Positions 48,126 to 57,486 of a stretch of DNA of 64,000 bases are shown piece by piece. The position numbers and the translations under genes were made by a program. A model generated the notes under the pieces. It was not told the origin of the DNA. It searched no databases and saw only the letters and a program-made list of their open reading frames with translations. The stretch's first letter is position 1; each line of letters begins with the position of its first letter. The stretch lies in NCBI RefSeq assembly GCF_003258605.2, contig NZ_CP031264.1:4712001-4776000 (forward strand), given 5' to 3'. Origin of the DNA: Peterkaempfera bronchialis (GTDB lineage Bacteria; Actinomycetota; Actinomycetes; Streptomycetales; Streptomycetaceae).

Positions 48126-51032
48126 TTGACTTCCACCGATGCCGGGCTGCCCGAAGTGCCGCAGTCCGACGCCCGGACCACCGGGGCCACCCGGCTGCCC
48201 CGGCTGCTGCTCGCCGTGGTCTGCTGCGCCTATGCGGTCGGGGCCGCCACCGGCTGGGGGTCCACGGCGGTGGCCGCCTTCATGGGTGACTTCGGCCTGG
48301 CCGGAGCCGCGCTCGCCGCCTCCGTCTCCTGCCTGGTGCGCGGCTGCCGGGTGCGCGGCCGGGCCCGCCCCGCCTGGCTGCTCTTCGGCACCTCCTCCCT
48401 GATGGCCGCCCTCGGCAATGGCACCTGGGGCTGGTACGAGGTGGTGCTGCACGTCCCCGTGCCCTACCCCTCCATCGCCGACTACGCCTTTCTGCTCTTC
48501 GCGCCGCCCGCCATCGTCGGCCTGCTGGTGCTCGCCCACCGGCCGCACACCCCGGCCGGCTGGGTCTGCCTGCTGCTGGACGGCTGGCTGATCACCGGCT
48601 CGCTGCTCACCCTGAGCTGGAGCGTGGCGCTGGCCCGCATCGCGCGCGGCGAGGAGGGCAGCCCGCTCCAGCTCTCCCTGGCACTGGCCTATCCGCTGCT
48701 GGACATCCTGCTGGTCAGCATTGTGCTGGGGCTGCGCTTCCGGGGCCGCGACGGCAACCGGACCGCCGTGAACACGGCCATACTCGCTCTGGCCGTCACG
48801 GTGATCAGCGACGCGCTGTGGACCTCGCCGACGCTGCGCAACGGCTACCACTCGGGCGAGTTCCTGGACGCCGGGTGGTTCGCCGGCAGTGTGCTGCTCG
48901 CCTGGGCCCCCTGGGTGCCGGGGCGCTCCCGGCGGCGGTCCGGGCCGCTGCCCGACCACCCCTCGATGGCCGGCCGCCGCCGGGCCGTCTCCTGGTTCAG
49001 CGCCCTCACCCCGTACCTGGCCGCCGGGGTCTGCACCGCCGCGCTGCTCTACAACACCCTCGGCAGCCGCTCCATGGACCGGGTGGTGCTGGTCACCGCC
49101 TGCACGGTGGTGCTCGCCCTGATCGTCCGGCAGGGCATCACCCTGCTCGACAACATCTCGCTGGCGCAGGAGCTGGCCCAGAAGGAGGCCCACTTCCGCT
49201 CGCTGGTCCAGGGCTCCAGCGATGTCATCATGATCGCCGGTCCGGACGGTGTGCTCTCCTATGTCTCCCCGGCGGCGCTCGGCGTCTACGGCCGCGACCC
49301 GGCCGGGCTGGTCGGCGGCCGGCTGCTGGACCTGGTCCACCCCGACGACTCCGGCCATGTGCTGTGGGAGGTCAGGCGGTTCCTGGCCAAGGGGCCCGGG
49401 ACCGAGCCCTCCGCCCGGGTGGAGTGCCGCATCCGCTCCGGCGGCGGGGAGTGGCTCCATGTGGAGTCCACCATCAACCGCTACCGCGACGGCCTGATCC
49501 TCAACAGCCGGGACGTCACCGAGCGGGTCCGCCTCCAGGCGCAGCTCCAGCACAACGCCTTCCACGACCCGCTCACCGACCTGCCCAACCGCGCCCTCTT
49601 CACCGACCGGGTGCGGGCCGCCCTGTCGGGGGTGCGCGGCGAGGGCCGCACCGTCGCGCTGCTCTTCCTCGACCTCGACGGCTTCAAGGCGGTCAATGAC
49701 ACCGCCGGTCATGCGATCGGCGACGAACTGCTGGTCCGAGCCGCCCGCCGCCTCCAGGAGGCGGTACGCGCCGAGGACACTGTGGCCAGACTCGGCGGCG
49801 ACGAGTTCGCCGCGCTGGTGGCCGGGCGGCTCGACGAGGACCATGTCCGCGACATCGCCGAGCGGCTGCGCACCGTCCTCTCCCAGCCGTACCGGCTCGG
49901 CGGCTCCGAGCTGACCGTCGCCGCCAGCATCGGCATCGCCTTCGCCGAGCCCGGCGCCGCCCCGGCCGAGCTGATGCGCAACGCCGACCTGGCGATGTAC
50001 CGGGCCAAGTCGACCGGCAAGGACCGGGTCGCCGTCTACTCCCCGGAGCTCCGCGCCGATCTGGCCCGCCGCACCGGGCTGGAGCAGCGGCTGCGCGGCG
50101 CCGTCCGGGACGGCCGGCTCACCCTGCTGCACCAGCCGGTGGTGGACCTGGTGAGCGGCGAGGTCGCCGCCGTGGAGGCGCAGGCCCGCTGGCGGTCCGC
50201 GCAGGGGCTGCTGCTCACCCCGGCGGAGTTCCTGGCGGTCGGGGAGGCGGGCGACCGCACCGCGCGCCTCGCCCGCTGGCTGGTCCGGCAGTCCGTGGCG
50301 GAGGCGGCGGTCCGCTGGCGCGGCGACCGGGAGCGGGGCGACCGCGAGGTGCCGGTGGCCGTGCGGCTGCCCGCCCGGCGGCTGGTCGCGCCCGGCGTCT
50401 TCGAGACCGTCGAGCAGGCGCTGCGGGAGAGCGGCCTGCCGCCCCGCCGGCTGATCCTCGCCGTGGGCGGCGGTCCCGACGACACCCTGGGCGGCAGCCT
50501 GGACGAACTGGCCCGCCGGCTGGCCGAGCTGCGCCGGCTCGGCGTCCGGGTGGCCCTGGACGGCTTCGGTACCGGCCCTGCCTCGCTGACCTGGCTGCGG
50601 CGGCTCCCGGTGGACGTGCTCCGGCTGGACCGCTCCCTGGTACGCGGGGTGGCGGAGTCGGCGGTCTCCCGGACCCTGGTCGGCCATGTGCTGCGGCTGG
50701 GCCGCGACCTCGGCCTGCTGACGGTGGCCGAGGGGGTGGACGGGCCCCGGCAGGCCGCCGTCCTCCGGGAGCTGGGCTGCCGTCATGCGCAGGGGCTGCA
50801 CTTCGCCGGGCCGCTGGACGACCACCGGCTGCGCGGGGTGCTGCTGCGGCGCAGCCTCCCGGTGCCGGGGCCCGGGGCCCCGCCGTCGCCCCGGCCGCCG
50901 TCGACCACTCTTTCGGAGGGCTGCGCGGACCGCAGGCGGGAGCGGGTGCCGCGCCACCATCAGGTCTCCGACCTGCCAGAACGCCGTTCCATCGAGGGTC
51001 CGCATGATGAGACTCCCGTCCCACCCGCTTGA
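48126..51032 (+). CDS. Membrane PAS-GGDEF-EAL protein with degenerate EAL
   Basis: A 968-residue protein. The N-terminal ~330 residues contain about eight membrane helices, then a PAS domain (HFRSLVQGSSDVIMIAGPDG), a GGDEF domain with intact LGGDEFAAL and an EAL-type domain. The EAL domain lacks key residues: the motif reads AVEAQARW, the metal-site DDFGT is LDGFGT, and EGVE is EGVD; it should not hydrolyse c-di-GMP. The protein may thus be a cyclase with an EAL-type sensor. The start is TTG 48126 with GAGGGGGA in front. Its position before ilvB matches a c-di-GMP protein in S. coelicolor (near SCO5511, from memory). Confidence 0.85.
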   Translation: MTSTDAGLPEVPQSDARTTGATRLPRLLLAVVCCAYAVGAATGWGSTAVAAFMGDFGLAGAALAASVSCLVRGCRVRGRARPAWLLFGTSSLMAALGNGTWGWYEVVLHVPVPYPSIADYAFLLFAPPAIVGLLVLAHRPHTPAGWVCLLLDGWLITGSLLTLSWSVALARIARGEEGSPLQLSLALAYPLLDILLVSIVLGLRFRGRDGNRTAVNTAILALAVTVISDALWTSPTLRNGYHSGEFLDAGWFAGSVLLAWAPWVPGRSRRRSGPLPDHPSMAGRRRAVSWFSALTPYLAAGVCTAALLYNTLGSRSMDRVVLVTACTVVLALIVRQGITLLDNISLAQELAQKEAHFRSLVQGSSDVIMIAGPDGVLSYVSPAALGVYGRDPAGLVGGRLLDLVHPDDSGHVLWEVRRFLAKGPGTEPSARVECRIRSGGGEWLHVESTINRYRDGLILNSRDVTERVRLQAQLQHNAFHDPLTDLPNRALFTDRVRAALSGVRGEGRTVALLFLDLDGFKAVNDTAGHAIGDELLVRAARRLQEAVRAEDTVARLGGDEFAALVAGRLDEDHVRDIAERLRTVLSQPYRLGGSELTVAASIGIAFAEPGAAPAELMRNADLAMYRAKSTGKDRVAVYSPELRADLARRTGLEQRLRGAVRDGRLTLLHQPVVDLVSGEVAAVEAQARWRSAQGLLLTPAEFLAVGEAGDRTARLARWLVRQSVAEAAVRWRGDRERGDREVPVAVRLPARRLVAPGVFETVEQALRESGLPPRRLILAVGGGPDDTLGGSLDELARRLAELRRLGVRVALDGFGTGPASLTWLRRLPVDVLRLDRSLVRGVAESAVSRTLVGHVLRLGRDLGLLTVAEGVDGPRQAAVLRELGCRHAQGLHFAGPLDDHRLRGVLLRRSLPVPGPGAPPSPRPPSTTLSEGCADRRRERVPRHHQVSDLPERRSIEGPHDETPVPPA

Positions 51033-51065
51033 CACCACCCTTGGCCCAGGAGGAAGGTCAAGGCC

Positions 51066-51107
51066 ATGCGCACCCGAATTCTCGTACTTGGCGAGCGCGT
51101 CGGCTGA
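51066..51107 (+). CDS. Leader peptide of the ilvB attenuator
   Basis: A 13-residue peptide, MRTRILVLGERVG, with GGAGGAAGG just upstream. The run Ile-Leu-Val-Leu at residues 5-8 senses charged branched-chain tRNAs. It lies 33 bp after the stop of the GGDEF-EAL gene and 41 bp before a strong intrinsic terminator. This is the ilvB leader known from actinobacteria. Confidence 0.92.
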   Translation: MRTRILVLGERVG

Positions 51108-51180
51108 CCCGGACAGCAGTACCGGATCGCAGAATGCCGACGCGCTACCCCTCGCATGCCCTGGGCACGAGGGGTTTTTT
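51094..51180 (+). promoter_or_regulatory. Transcription attenuator of ilvB
   Basis: Two structures: an 11-bp helix of AGCGCGTCGGC (51094-51104, leader codons for ERVG) with GCCGACGCGCT (51136-51146), and a terminator, CCCCTCG (51148-51154) with CGAGGGG (51168-51174), extended inside by TGCCC/GGGCA, then TTTTTT (51175-51180). Ribosome stalling on Ile/Leu/Val codons should favour read-through. I cannot tell which pairing is the antiterminator. Confidence 0.85.
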
Positions 51181-51361
51181 GTTGCACAGAACCCGTTCCA
51201 CCACCGCCCCGAACCGCCGGAAGAACCCGAAGAAGGCGTGAAGGGCCGCGATTCGCAGTCCACCGCAGGCGCCGCGCACCATGGAAGACAGCAGCCACGT
51301 GACGCCGAGCGACCGCCCAGGGCCCCTCACCCTGTGCGCAACCGGAGAAGAGACAGAGCAG

Positions 51362-53212
51362 ATGAATGAGCAGGCCGCCCCGCATCGCGGGGACCACCCG
51401 GCAGCCCACTCCGCTACCGGCTCCCACGCCGCAGAGACGATGACCGGCGCCCAGTCGCTCATCCGCTCCCTTGAGGCCGTAGGCGCCGACACCGTCTTCG
51501 GCATCCCGGGCGGCGCCATCCTTCCCGCGTACGACCCGCTGATGGACTCCGCCAGGGTCCGCCACATCCTGGTCCGCCACGAGCAGGGCGCCGGCCACGC
51601 GGCGGAGGGCTATGCGCAGGCCACCGGCAAGGTCGGCGTCTGCATGGCGACCTCCGGCCCGGGCGCGACCAACCTGGTCACCCCGATCGCCGACGCGTAC
51701 ATGGACTCCGTCCCCATGGTCGCCATCACCGGCCAGGTGGCCAGCGCCTCGATCGGTACGGACGCCTTCCAGGAGGCGGACATCTGCGGCATCACCATGC
51801 CGATCACCAAGCACAACTACCTGGTCACCGACCCAGCCGAGATCCCCCGGGTGATCGCCGAGGCCTTCCACATCGCCTCCACCGGCCGCCCCGGCCCGGT
51901 GCTGGTCGACATCGCCAAGGACGCCCTCCAGAAGCAGACCGTCTTCCGCTGGCCGCCCGAGACCTCGCTGCCCGGCTACCGGCCCGTCACCAAGCCGCAC
52001 GCCAAGCAGATCCGCGAGGCCGCCCGGCTGCTGGTGAACGCCAAGCGCCCGGTGCTCTACGTCGGCGGCGGTGTGCTCAAGGCCCGCGCCACCGCAGAGC
52101 TGCGCATCCTCGCCGAGCTGACCGGCGCCCCGGTCACCACCACCCTGATGGCCCTCGGCGCCTTCCCGGACAGCCACCCGCAGCACCTGGGCATGCCCGG
52201 AATGCACGGCACCGTCCCGGCGGTCACCGCACTCCAGAAGGCCGACCTGATCTTCGCCCTGGGCGCCCGCTTCGACGACCGGGTCACCGGAAAGCTGGAC
52301 AGCTTCGCCCCGCACGCCAAGATCGTCCACGCCGACATCGACCCGGCCGAGATCGGCAAGAACCGCGCCGCCGACGTGCCGATCGTCGGCGACGCCCGCG
52401 AGGTGCTGGCCGACCTGATCGTGGCCGTCCAGGCCGAGCACGAGGCCGGCCGCAAGGGCGACTACACCGCCTGGTGGAAGCGGCTGAACGAGTGGAAGAC
52501 CACCTACCCGCTCGGCTACGCCCCCGCCCCGGCGGGCGAGCTCTCCCCGCAGCAGGTGATCGAGCGGATCGGCCAGCTGGTCGGCCCGGACGCGATCTAC
52601 GCGGCGGGCGTCGGCCAGCACCAGATGTGGACCTCCCAGTTCATCGGCTTCGAGAAGCCCGCGACCTGGCTGAACTCCGGCGGCGCCGGGACCATGGGCT
52701 ACGCCGTCCCGGCGGCGATGGGCGCCAAGGCCGGCTGCCCCGACACCCAGGTCTGGGCGATCGACGGCGACGGCTGCTTCCAGATGACCAACCAGGAACT
52801 GGTCACCTGCGCGCTCAACAACATCCCGATCAAGGTCGCGGTCATCAACAACGGCTCGCTGGGCATGGTCCGCCAGTGGCAGACCCTCTTCTACAACCAG
52901 CGGTACTCCAACACCGTGCTGCACAGCGGCCCGGGCCACGACGGGGTGGCACCCCCGGCGGCCGGCACCCGCGTCCCGGACTTCGTCAAGCTGGCCGAGG
53001 CCATGGGCTGCTACGGGCTGCGCTGCGAGAGCCCCGACCAGCTGGACGCGGTGATCAAGGAAGCGATGTCGATCAACGACGCCCCGGTCGTCATCGACTT
53101 CATCGTGCACCAGGACGCCATGGTGTGGCCGATGGTCGCCGCCGGCACCAGCAACGACGAGATCATGGCCGCCCGCGACGTCCGCCCCGACTTCGGCGAC
53201 GAGCTGGACTGA
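51362..53212 (+). CDS. ilvB: Acetolactate synthase large subunit
   Basis: A 616-residue ThDP/FAD enzyme, first committed step of valine/isoleucine/leucine synthesis. The catalytic Glu is in [14 protein letters not shown], and the ThDP/Mg motif runs from WAIDGDGCF to VINN. The linker FAD region ([13 protein letters not shown]) is intact. ATG 51362 is preferred (ggagaag upstream); the frame also opens at ATG 51281. It is followed closely by ilvN and ilvC and controlled by the leader attenuator. Confidence 0.98.
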   Translation: MNEQAAPHRGDHPAAHSATGSHAAETMTGAQSLIRSLEAVGADTVFGIPGGAILPAYDPLMDSARVRHILVRHEQGAGHAAEGYAQATGKVGVCMATSGPGATNLVTPIADAYMDSVPMVAITGQVASASIGTDAFQEADICGITMPITKHNYLVTDPAEIPRVIAEAFHIASTGRPGPVLVDIAKDALQKQTVFRWPPETSLPGYRPVTKPHAKQIREAARLLVNAKRPVLYVGGGVLKARATAELRILAELTGAPVTTTLMALGAFPDSHPQHLGMPGMHGTVPAVTALQKADLIFALGARFDDRVTGKLDSFAPHAKIVHADIDPAEIGKNRAADVPIVGDAREVLADLIVAVQAEHEAGRKGDYTAWWKRLNEWKTTYPLGYAPAPAGELSPQQVIERIGQLVGPDAIYAAGVGQHQMWTSQFIGFEKPATWLNSGGAGTMGYAVPAAMGAKAGCPDTQVWAIDGDGCFQMTNQELVTCALNNIPIKVAVINNGSLGMVRQWQTLFYNQRYSNTVLHSGPGHDGVAPPAAGTRVPDFVKLAEAMGCYGLRCESPDQLDAVIKEAMSINDAPVVIDFIVHQDAMVWPMVAAGTSNDEIMAARDVRPDFGDELD

Positions 53213-53255
53213 GACCACCCCGCAGGGACCCAGCAGAACCGAGGAAGCCTCTCCC

Positions 53256-53780
53256 ATGTCCAAGCACACGCTCTCCGTCCTGGTCGAGAACAAGCCCGGC
53301 GTGCTCGCCCGCATCGCCGCGCTCTTCTCCCGCCGGGGATTCAACATCGACTCGCTCGCCGTCGGGCCCACCGAGCACCCCGACGTCTCCCGGATGACCA
53401 TCGTCGTCCAGGTGGAGGACCTCCCCCTGGAGCAGGTCACCAAGCAGCTCAACAAGCTGGTCAACGTGATAAAGATCGTCGAGCTGGACCCGGTCGCCGC
53501 CGTCCGGCGCGAACTGGTGCTGGTGAAGGTCCGCGCCGACGCCGAGACCCGCTCCCAGGTCACCGAGATCGTCCAGCTCTTCCGCGCCAAGACGGTCGAC
53601 GTCTCACCCGACGCCGTGACCATCGAGGCCACCGGCAGCTCCGACAAGCTCGAAGCCATGCTCCGCATGCTGGAGCCGTACGGCATCAAGGAACTGGTGC
53701 AGTCCGGCATGGTGGCCATCGGCCGTGGCGCCCGGTCCATCACCGACCGGTCGCTGCGCGCCCTCGACCGCTCCGCCTAG
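53256..53780 (+). CDS. ilvN: Acetolactate synthase small (regulatory) subunit
   Basis: A 174-residue subunit with an N-terminal ACT domain (LSVLVENKPGVLARIAALFSRRGFNI) and a C-terminal ALS-specific domain (GIKELVQSGMVAIGRG). It activates IlvB and confers valine feedback. It lies 43 bp after ilvB. Confidence 0.98.
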   Translation: MSKHTLSVLVENKPGVLARIAALFSRRGFNIDSLAVGPTEHPDVSRMTIVVQVEDLPLEQVTKQLNKLVNVIKIVELDPVAAVRRELVLVKVRADAETRSQVTEIVQLFRAKTVDVSPDAVTIEATGSSDKLEAMLRMLEPYGIKELVQSGMVAIGRGARSITDRSLRALDRSA

Positions 53781-53843
53781 AGACGCCCGCGTCTCAACAA
53801 CCGACTACCTACCGCACCCGACAACCCGGTCCGCGTACGGTGA

Positions 53844-54887
<1,044 letters not shown>

Positions 54888-54895
54888 GCCTCCCC

Positions 54896-54935
54896 GGCGG
54901 CGGCGGCCGTCCCCACCGGGGGCGGCCGCCGCCGC
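54896..54935 (+). terminator. Terminator after ilvC
   Basis: GGCGGCGGCGGCCGTCCCC (54896-54914) pairs with GGGGGCGGCCGCCGCCGC (54918-54935). A gtttttg tract lies about 25 bp downstream. Confidence 0.75.
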
Positions 54936-55193
54936 GCTTCACCCCTCCGCCCGAGCCTAAGTTTTTGTCCGGCCTGTAGATCCCGTGCGAGTGATTCCGC
55001 CGTGAGGGAAGAGGTCGGCACTCCGTACGTCGATACACTTCCGAGTGCGCGTCAGGCTCACAGCGTCGTGCGTCTTCAACGCGGCATGCCACCATTCCCC
55101 ATGCCGCTGTTCCCGTCGCCGGAAACAGCCCCGCGAGGTACGCCACCCACGACCCGCGGCCGGGGGAGAACCGGACAGTAAGGACAAACTGTC
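54936..55193 (+). promoter_or_regulatory. serA upstream region
   Basis: Non-coding. TACACT at 55034-55039 is the best -10-like box, with no good -35. The ribosome site is AAGGA near 55183. No leader peptide or riboswitch is recognised. Confidence 0.3.
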
Positions 55194-56798
55194 GTGAGCG
55201 CTGCAACACATCAGAAGCCTGTCGTTCTCATCGCCGAAGAGCTCTCGCCCGCCACCGTCGACGCGCTGGGTCCGGACTTCGAGATCCGGCACTGCAACGG
55301 CGCCGACCGGGCCGAGCTGCTGCCGGCCATCGCCGACGTCGACGCCATCCTCGTCCGCAGCGCCACCAAGGTGGACGCGGAGGCCATCGCCGCCGCCGGG
55401 AAGCTCAAGGTGGTCGCCCGGGCCGGCGTCGGCCTGGACAATGTGGACGTCTCCGCCGCCACCAAGGCCGGCGTGATGGTGGTCAACGCGCCGACCTCCA
55501 ACATCGTCACCGCCGCCGAGCTCGCCTGCGGCCTGCTGATCTCGGTCGCCCGCAATATCGCACCGGCCAACACCGCCCTGAAGAACGGCGAGTGGAAGCG
55601 GTCCAAGTACACCGGTGTCGAGCTGGCCGAGAAGACCCTCGGCGTGGTCGGCCTCGGCCGGATCGGCGTGCTGGTCGCGCAGCGGATGTCCGCCTTCGGC
55701 ATGAAGGTGGTCGCCTACGACCCCTACATCCAGGCCGCCCGCGCCGCCCAGATGGGCGTCAAGCTGCTCTCCCTGGACGAGCTGCTGGAGGTGTCGGACT
55801 TCATCACCGTCCACCTCCCCAAGACCCCGGAGACCCTCGGCCTGATCGGCGACGAGGCGCTGCACAAGGTCAAGCCCACCGTGCGGATCGTCAATGCGGC
55901 CCGTGGCGGCATCGTCGACGAGTCGGCGCTGGTCAGCGCGCTCAAGGAGGGCCGCGTCGCCGCCGCCGGCCTGGATGTCTTCGCCAAGGAGCCGTGCACC
56001 GACTCCCCGCTCTTCGAGTTCGACAATGTGGTGGCCACCCCGCACCTGGGCGCCTCCACCGACGAGGCCCAGGAGAAGGCCGGCATCGCCGTCGCCCGCT
56101 CGGTGCGGCTGGCGCTCGCCGGCGAGCTGGTCCCGGACGCGGTCAACGTCCAGGGCGGCGTGATCGCCGAGGATGTACGCCCCGGCCTGCCGCTCGCCGA
56201 GAAGCTCGGCCGCATCTTCACCGCGCTGGCCGGCGAGGTCGCCGTCCGGCTCGATGTCGAGGTGCGCGGCGAGATCACCCAGCATGACGTCAAGGTGCTG
56301 GAGCTCTCCGCGCTCAAGGGCGTCTTCGAGGACGTCGTCGCCGAGACCGTCTCCTATGTCAACGCGCCGCTCTTCGCCCAGGAGCGCGGCGTCGAGGTAC
56401 GGCTGACCACCAGCAGCGAGTCGCCGGAGCACCGCAACGTCATCACGGTGCGCGGCACCCTCGCCGACGGCAGCGAGGTGTCGGTCTCCGGCACCCTCTC
56501 CGGCCCCAAGCGCATCCAGAAGATCGTCGGCGTCGACTCCTTCGACGTGGACGTGGTCCTCACCGACCACATGGCGTTCTTCCAGTACGAGGACCGGCCG
56601 GGCGTGGTCGGCACCCTCGGCCGGATCCTCGGCGACGCCTCCATCAACATCGCGGGCATGCAGGTCGCCCGGGACGACGAGTCCGGCCAGGCGCTGGTGT
56701 CGCTCACCGTGGACAGCGAGATCCCGCAGCCGGTGCTGGGCGAGATCGCCGCCGAGATCGGCGCCCGGTTCGCCCGCTCGGTGGACCTCGGCGACTGA
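55194..56798 (+). CDS. serA: D-3-phosphoglycerate dehydrogenase (type 1, with ACT domain)
   Basis: A 534-residue enzyme, first step of serine synthesis. The NAD loop is LGVVGLGRIGVLVA, catalytic residues are in NAARGGIVDE, DVFAKEP and TPHLGAST. The extra ASB domain and C-terminal ACT domain (FFQYEDRPGVVGTLGRILGDASINIAGM) match mycobacterial-type enzymes that serine inhibits. GTG 55194 is used. In the BCAA region it supplies serine for glycine and one-carbon units. Confidence 0.98.
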   Translation: MSAATHQKPVVLIAEELSPATVDALGPDFEIRHCNGADRAELLPAIADVDAILVRSATKVDAEAIAAAGKLKVVARAGVGLDNVDVSAATKAGVMVVNAPTSNIVTAAELACGLLISVARNIAPANTALKNGEWKRSKYTGVELAEKTLGVVGLGRIGVLVAQRMSAFGMKVVAYDPYIQAARAAQMGVKLLSLDELLEVSDFITVHLPKTPETLGLIGDEALHKVKPTVRIVNAARGGIVDESALVSALKEGRVAAAGLDVFAKEPCTDSPLFEFDNVVATPHLGASTDEAQEKAGIAVARSVRLALAGELVPDAVNVQGGVIAEDVRPGLPLAEKLGRIFTALAGEVAVRLDVEVRGEITQHDVKVLELSALKGVFEDVVAETVSYVNAPLFAQERGVEVRLTTSSESPEHRNVITVRGTLADGSEVSVSGTLSGPKRIQKIVGVDSFDVDVVLTDHMAFFQYEDRPGVVGTLGRILGDASINIAGMQVARDDESGQALVSLTVDSEIPQPVLGEIAAEIGARFARSVDLGD

Positions 56799-56826
56799 CC
56801 CCGCCCCACCCGGTCCCGCACCTGCG

Positions 56827-56858
56827 AGGGCCCCGCTGCCACCCGGCGGCGGGGCCCT
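56827..56858 (+). terminator. Terminator after serA
   Basis: AGGGCCCCGCTGCC (56827-56840) pairs with GGCGGCGGGGCCCT (56845-56858), followed by TTG. Confidence 0.75.
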
Positions 56859-57131
56859 TGTGCATTCCCTCGCCGGGGGGTGGCCGTCTCAGATAGTAGG
56901 AAGTCCGAGTAATTCCGCGACATCGGTCGCCACCTCGGCGTACCGTGAAGAAGCCATACGGTTCGCGGCCCTTGTGTCCGGCCAACCCCGCCGGACTGCC
57001 GCCCGTCTGTGCCGTACGCGATTGGGCAGGCCACCCCTGCCGGCGTACCGCCGCCCCCGCCATGTCGAGGCCCTGCACCCAGCACAGCTGCATCTCCCCT
57101 GCCCCGGAATGACACGGAACGGAGTCCCGGT
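56859..57131. other. Spacer between serA and a small gene
   Basis: About 270 bp without a convincing gene. A short minus-strand frame at 56889-56957 (MASSRYAEVATDVAELLGLPTI) has only a weak, distant ribosome site. The region is less GC-rich around 56890-56960 and may contain the promoter for the small gene at 57132. Confidence 0.35.
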
Positions 57132-57251
57132 ATGCCCACCACCACGCCTGACACCACCGCCAAGCGCGAGGACACCGCGCGCCGCAACGCCGCCGCAGCC
57201 CTCCAGCGGGCCCTGGACCGCCGTGACAACGGCGGCGCGACCGGCCACTGA
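57132..57251 (+). CDS. Small hypothetical protein
   Basis: A 39-residue hydrophilic protein (MPTTTPDTTAKREDTARRN...DNGGATGH) predicted to be one helix with a flexible Thr-rich start. GGAG at 57121 precedes the ATG. It is too short for domain assignment; its codon use fits the host. Confidence 0.55.
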   Translation: MPTTTPDTTAKREDTARRNAAAALQRALDRRDNGGATGH

Positions 57252-57324
57252 CCCCCGGACGCCACTGATCGTCCGGACGGGTGAGGCCGAAATCGCCCGA
57301 ACGAGTGCACCCGGCCGCCCCCGG

Positions 57325-57351
57325 GCCCGCCGCCCAGGCCTCTCGGCGGGC
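57325..57351 (+). terminator. Hairpin before subtilase gene
   Basis: GCCCGCCG (57325-57332) pairs with CGGCGGGC (57344-57351). TAATTT at 57358-57363 just after it may be the -10 box of the subtilase gene. Confidence 0.4.
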
Positions 57352-57486
57352 CGATCGTAATTTGATCCCTCCGGGAGGGTGATCGCCGCTCGCGCGGTGC
57401 GTGCGGCCGCCGACCGGCTGCGGAGGGCCCCCGTACCTCCGCAGCGGGCCGCGGATCAGTCAACCCCTTCCGGGGGAGGCCGATCC

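Noticed and set aside
47988-51263. A 1091-residue minus-strand open frame
   Set aside because: Antisense to the GGDEF-EAL gene and ilvB leader; no recognisable domain.
50960-53743. A 927-residue minus-strand open frame
   Set aside because: Antisense to ilvB and ilvN.
56889-56957. Minus-strand 22-residue frame MASSRYAEVATDVAELLGLPTI
   Set aside because: Only a weak ribosome site 14 bp upstream and no recognised family. It could still be real if conserved.
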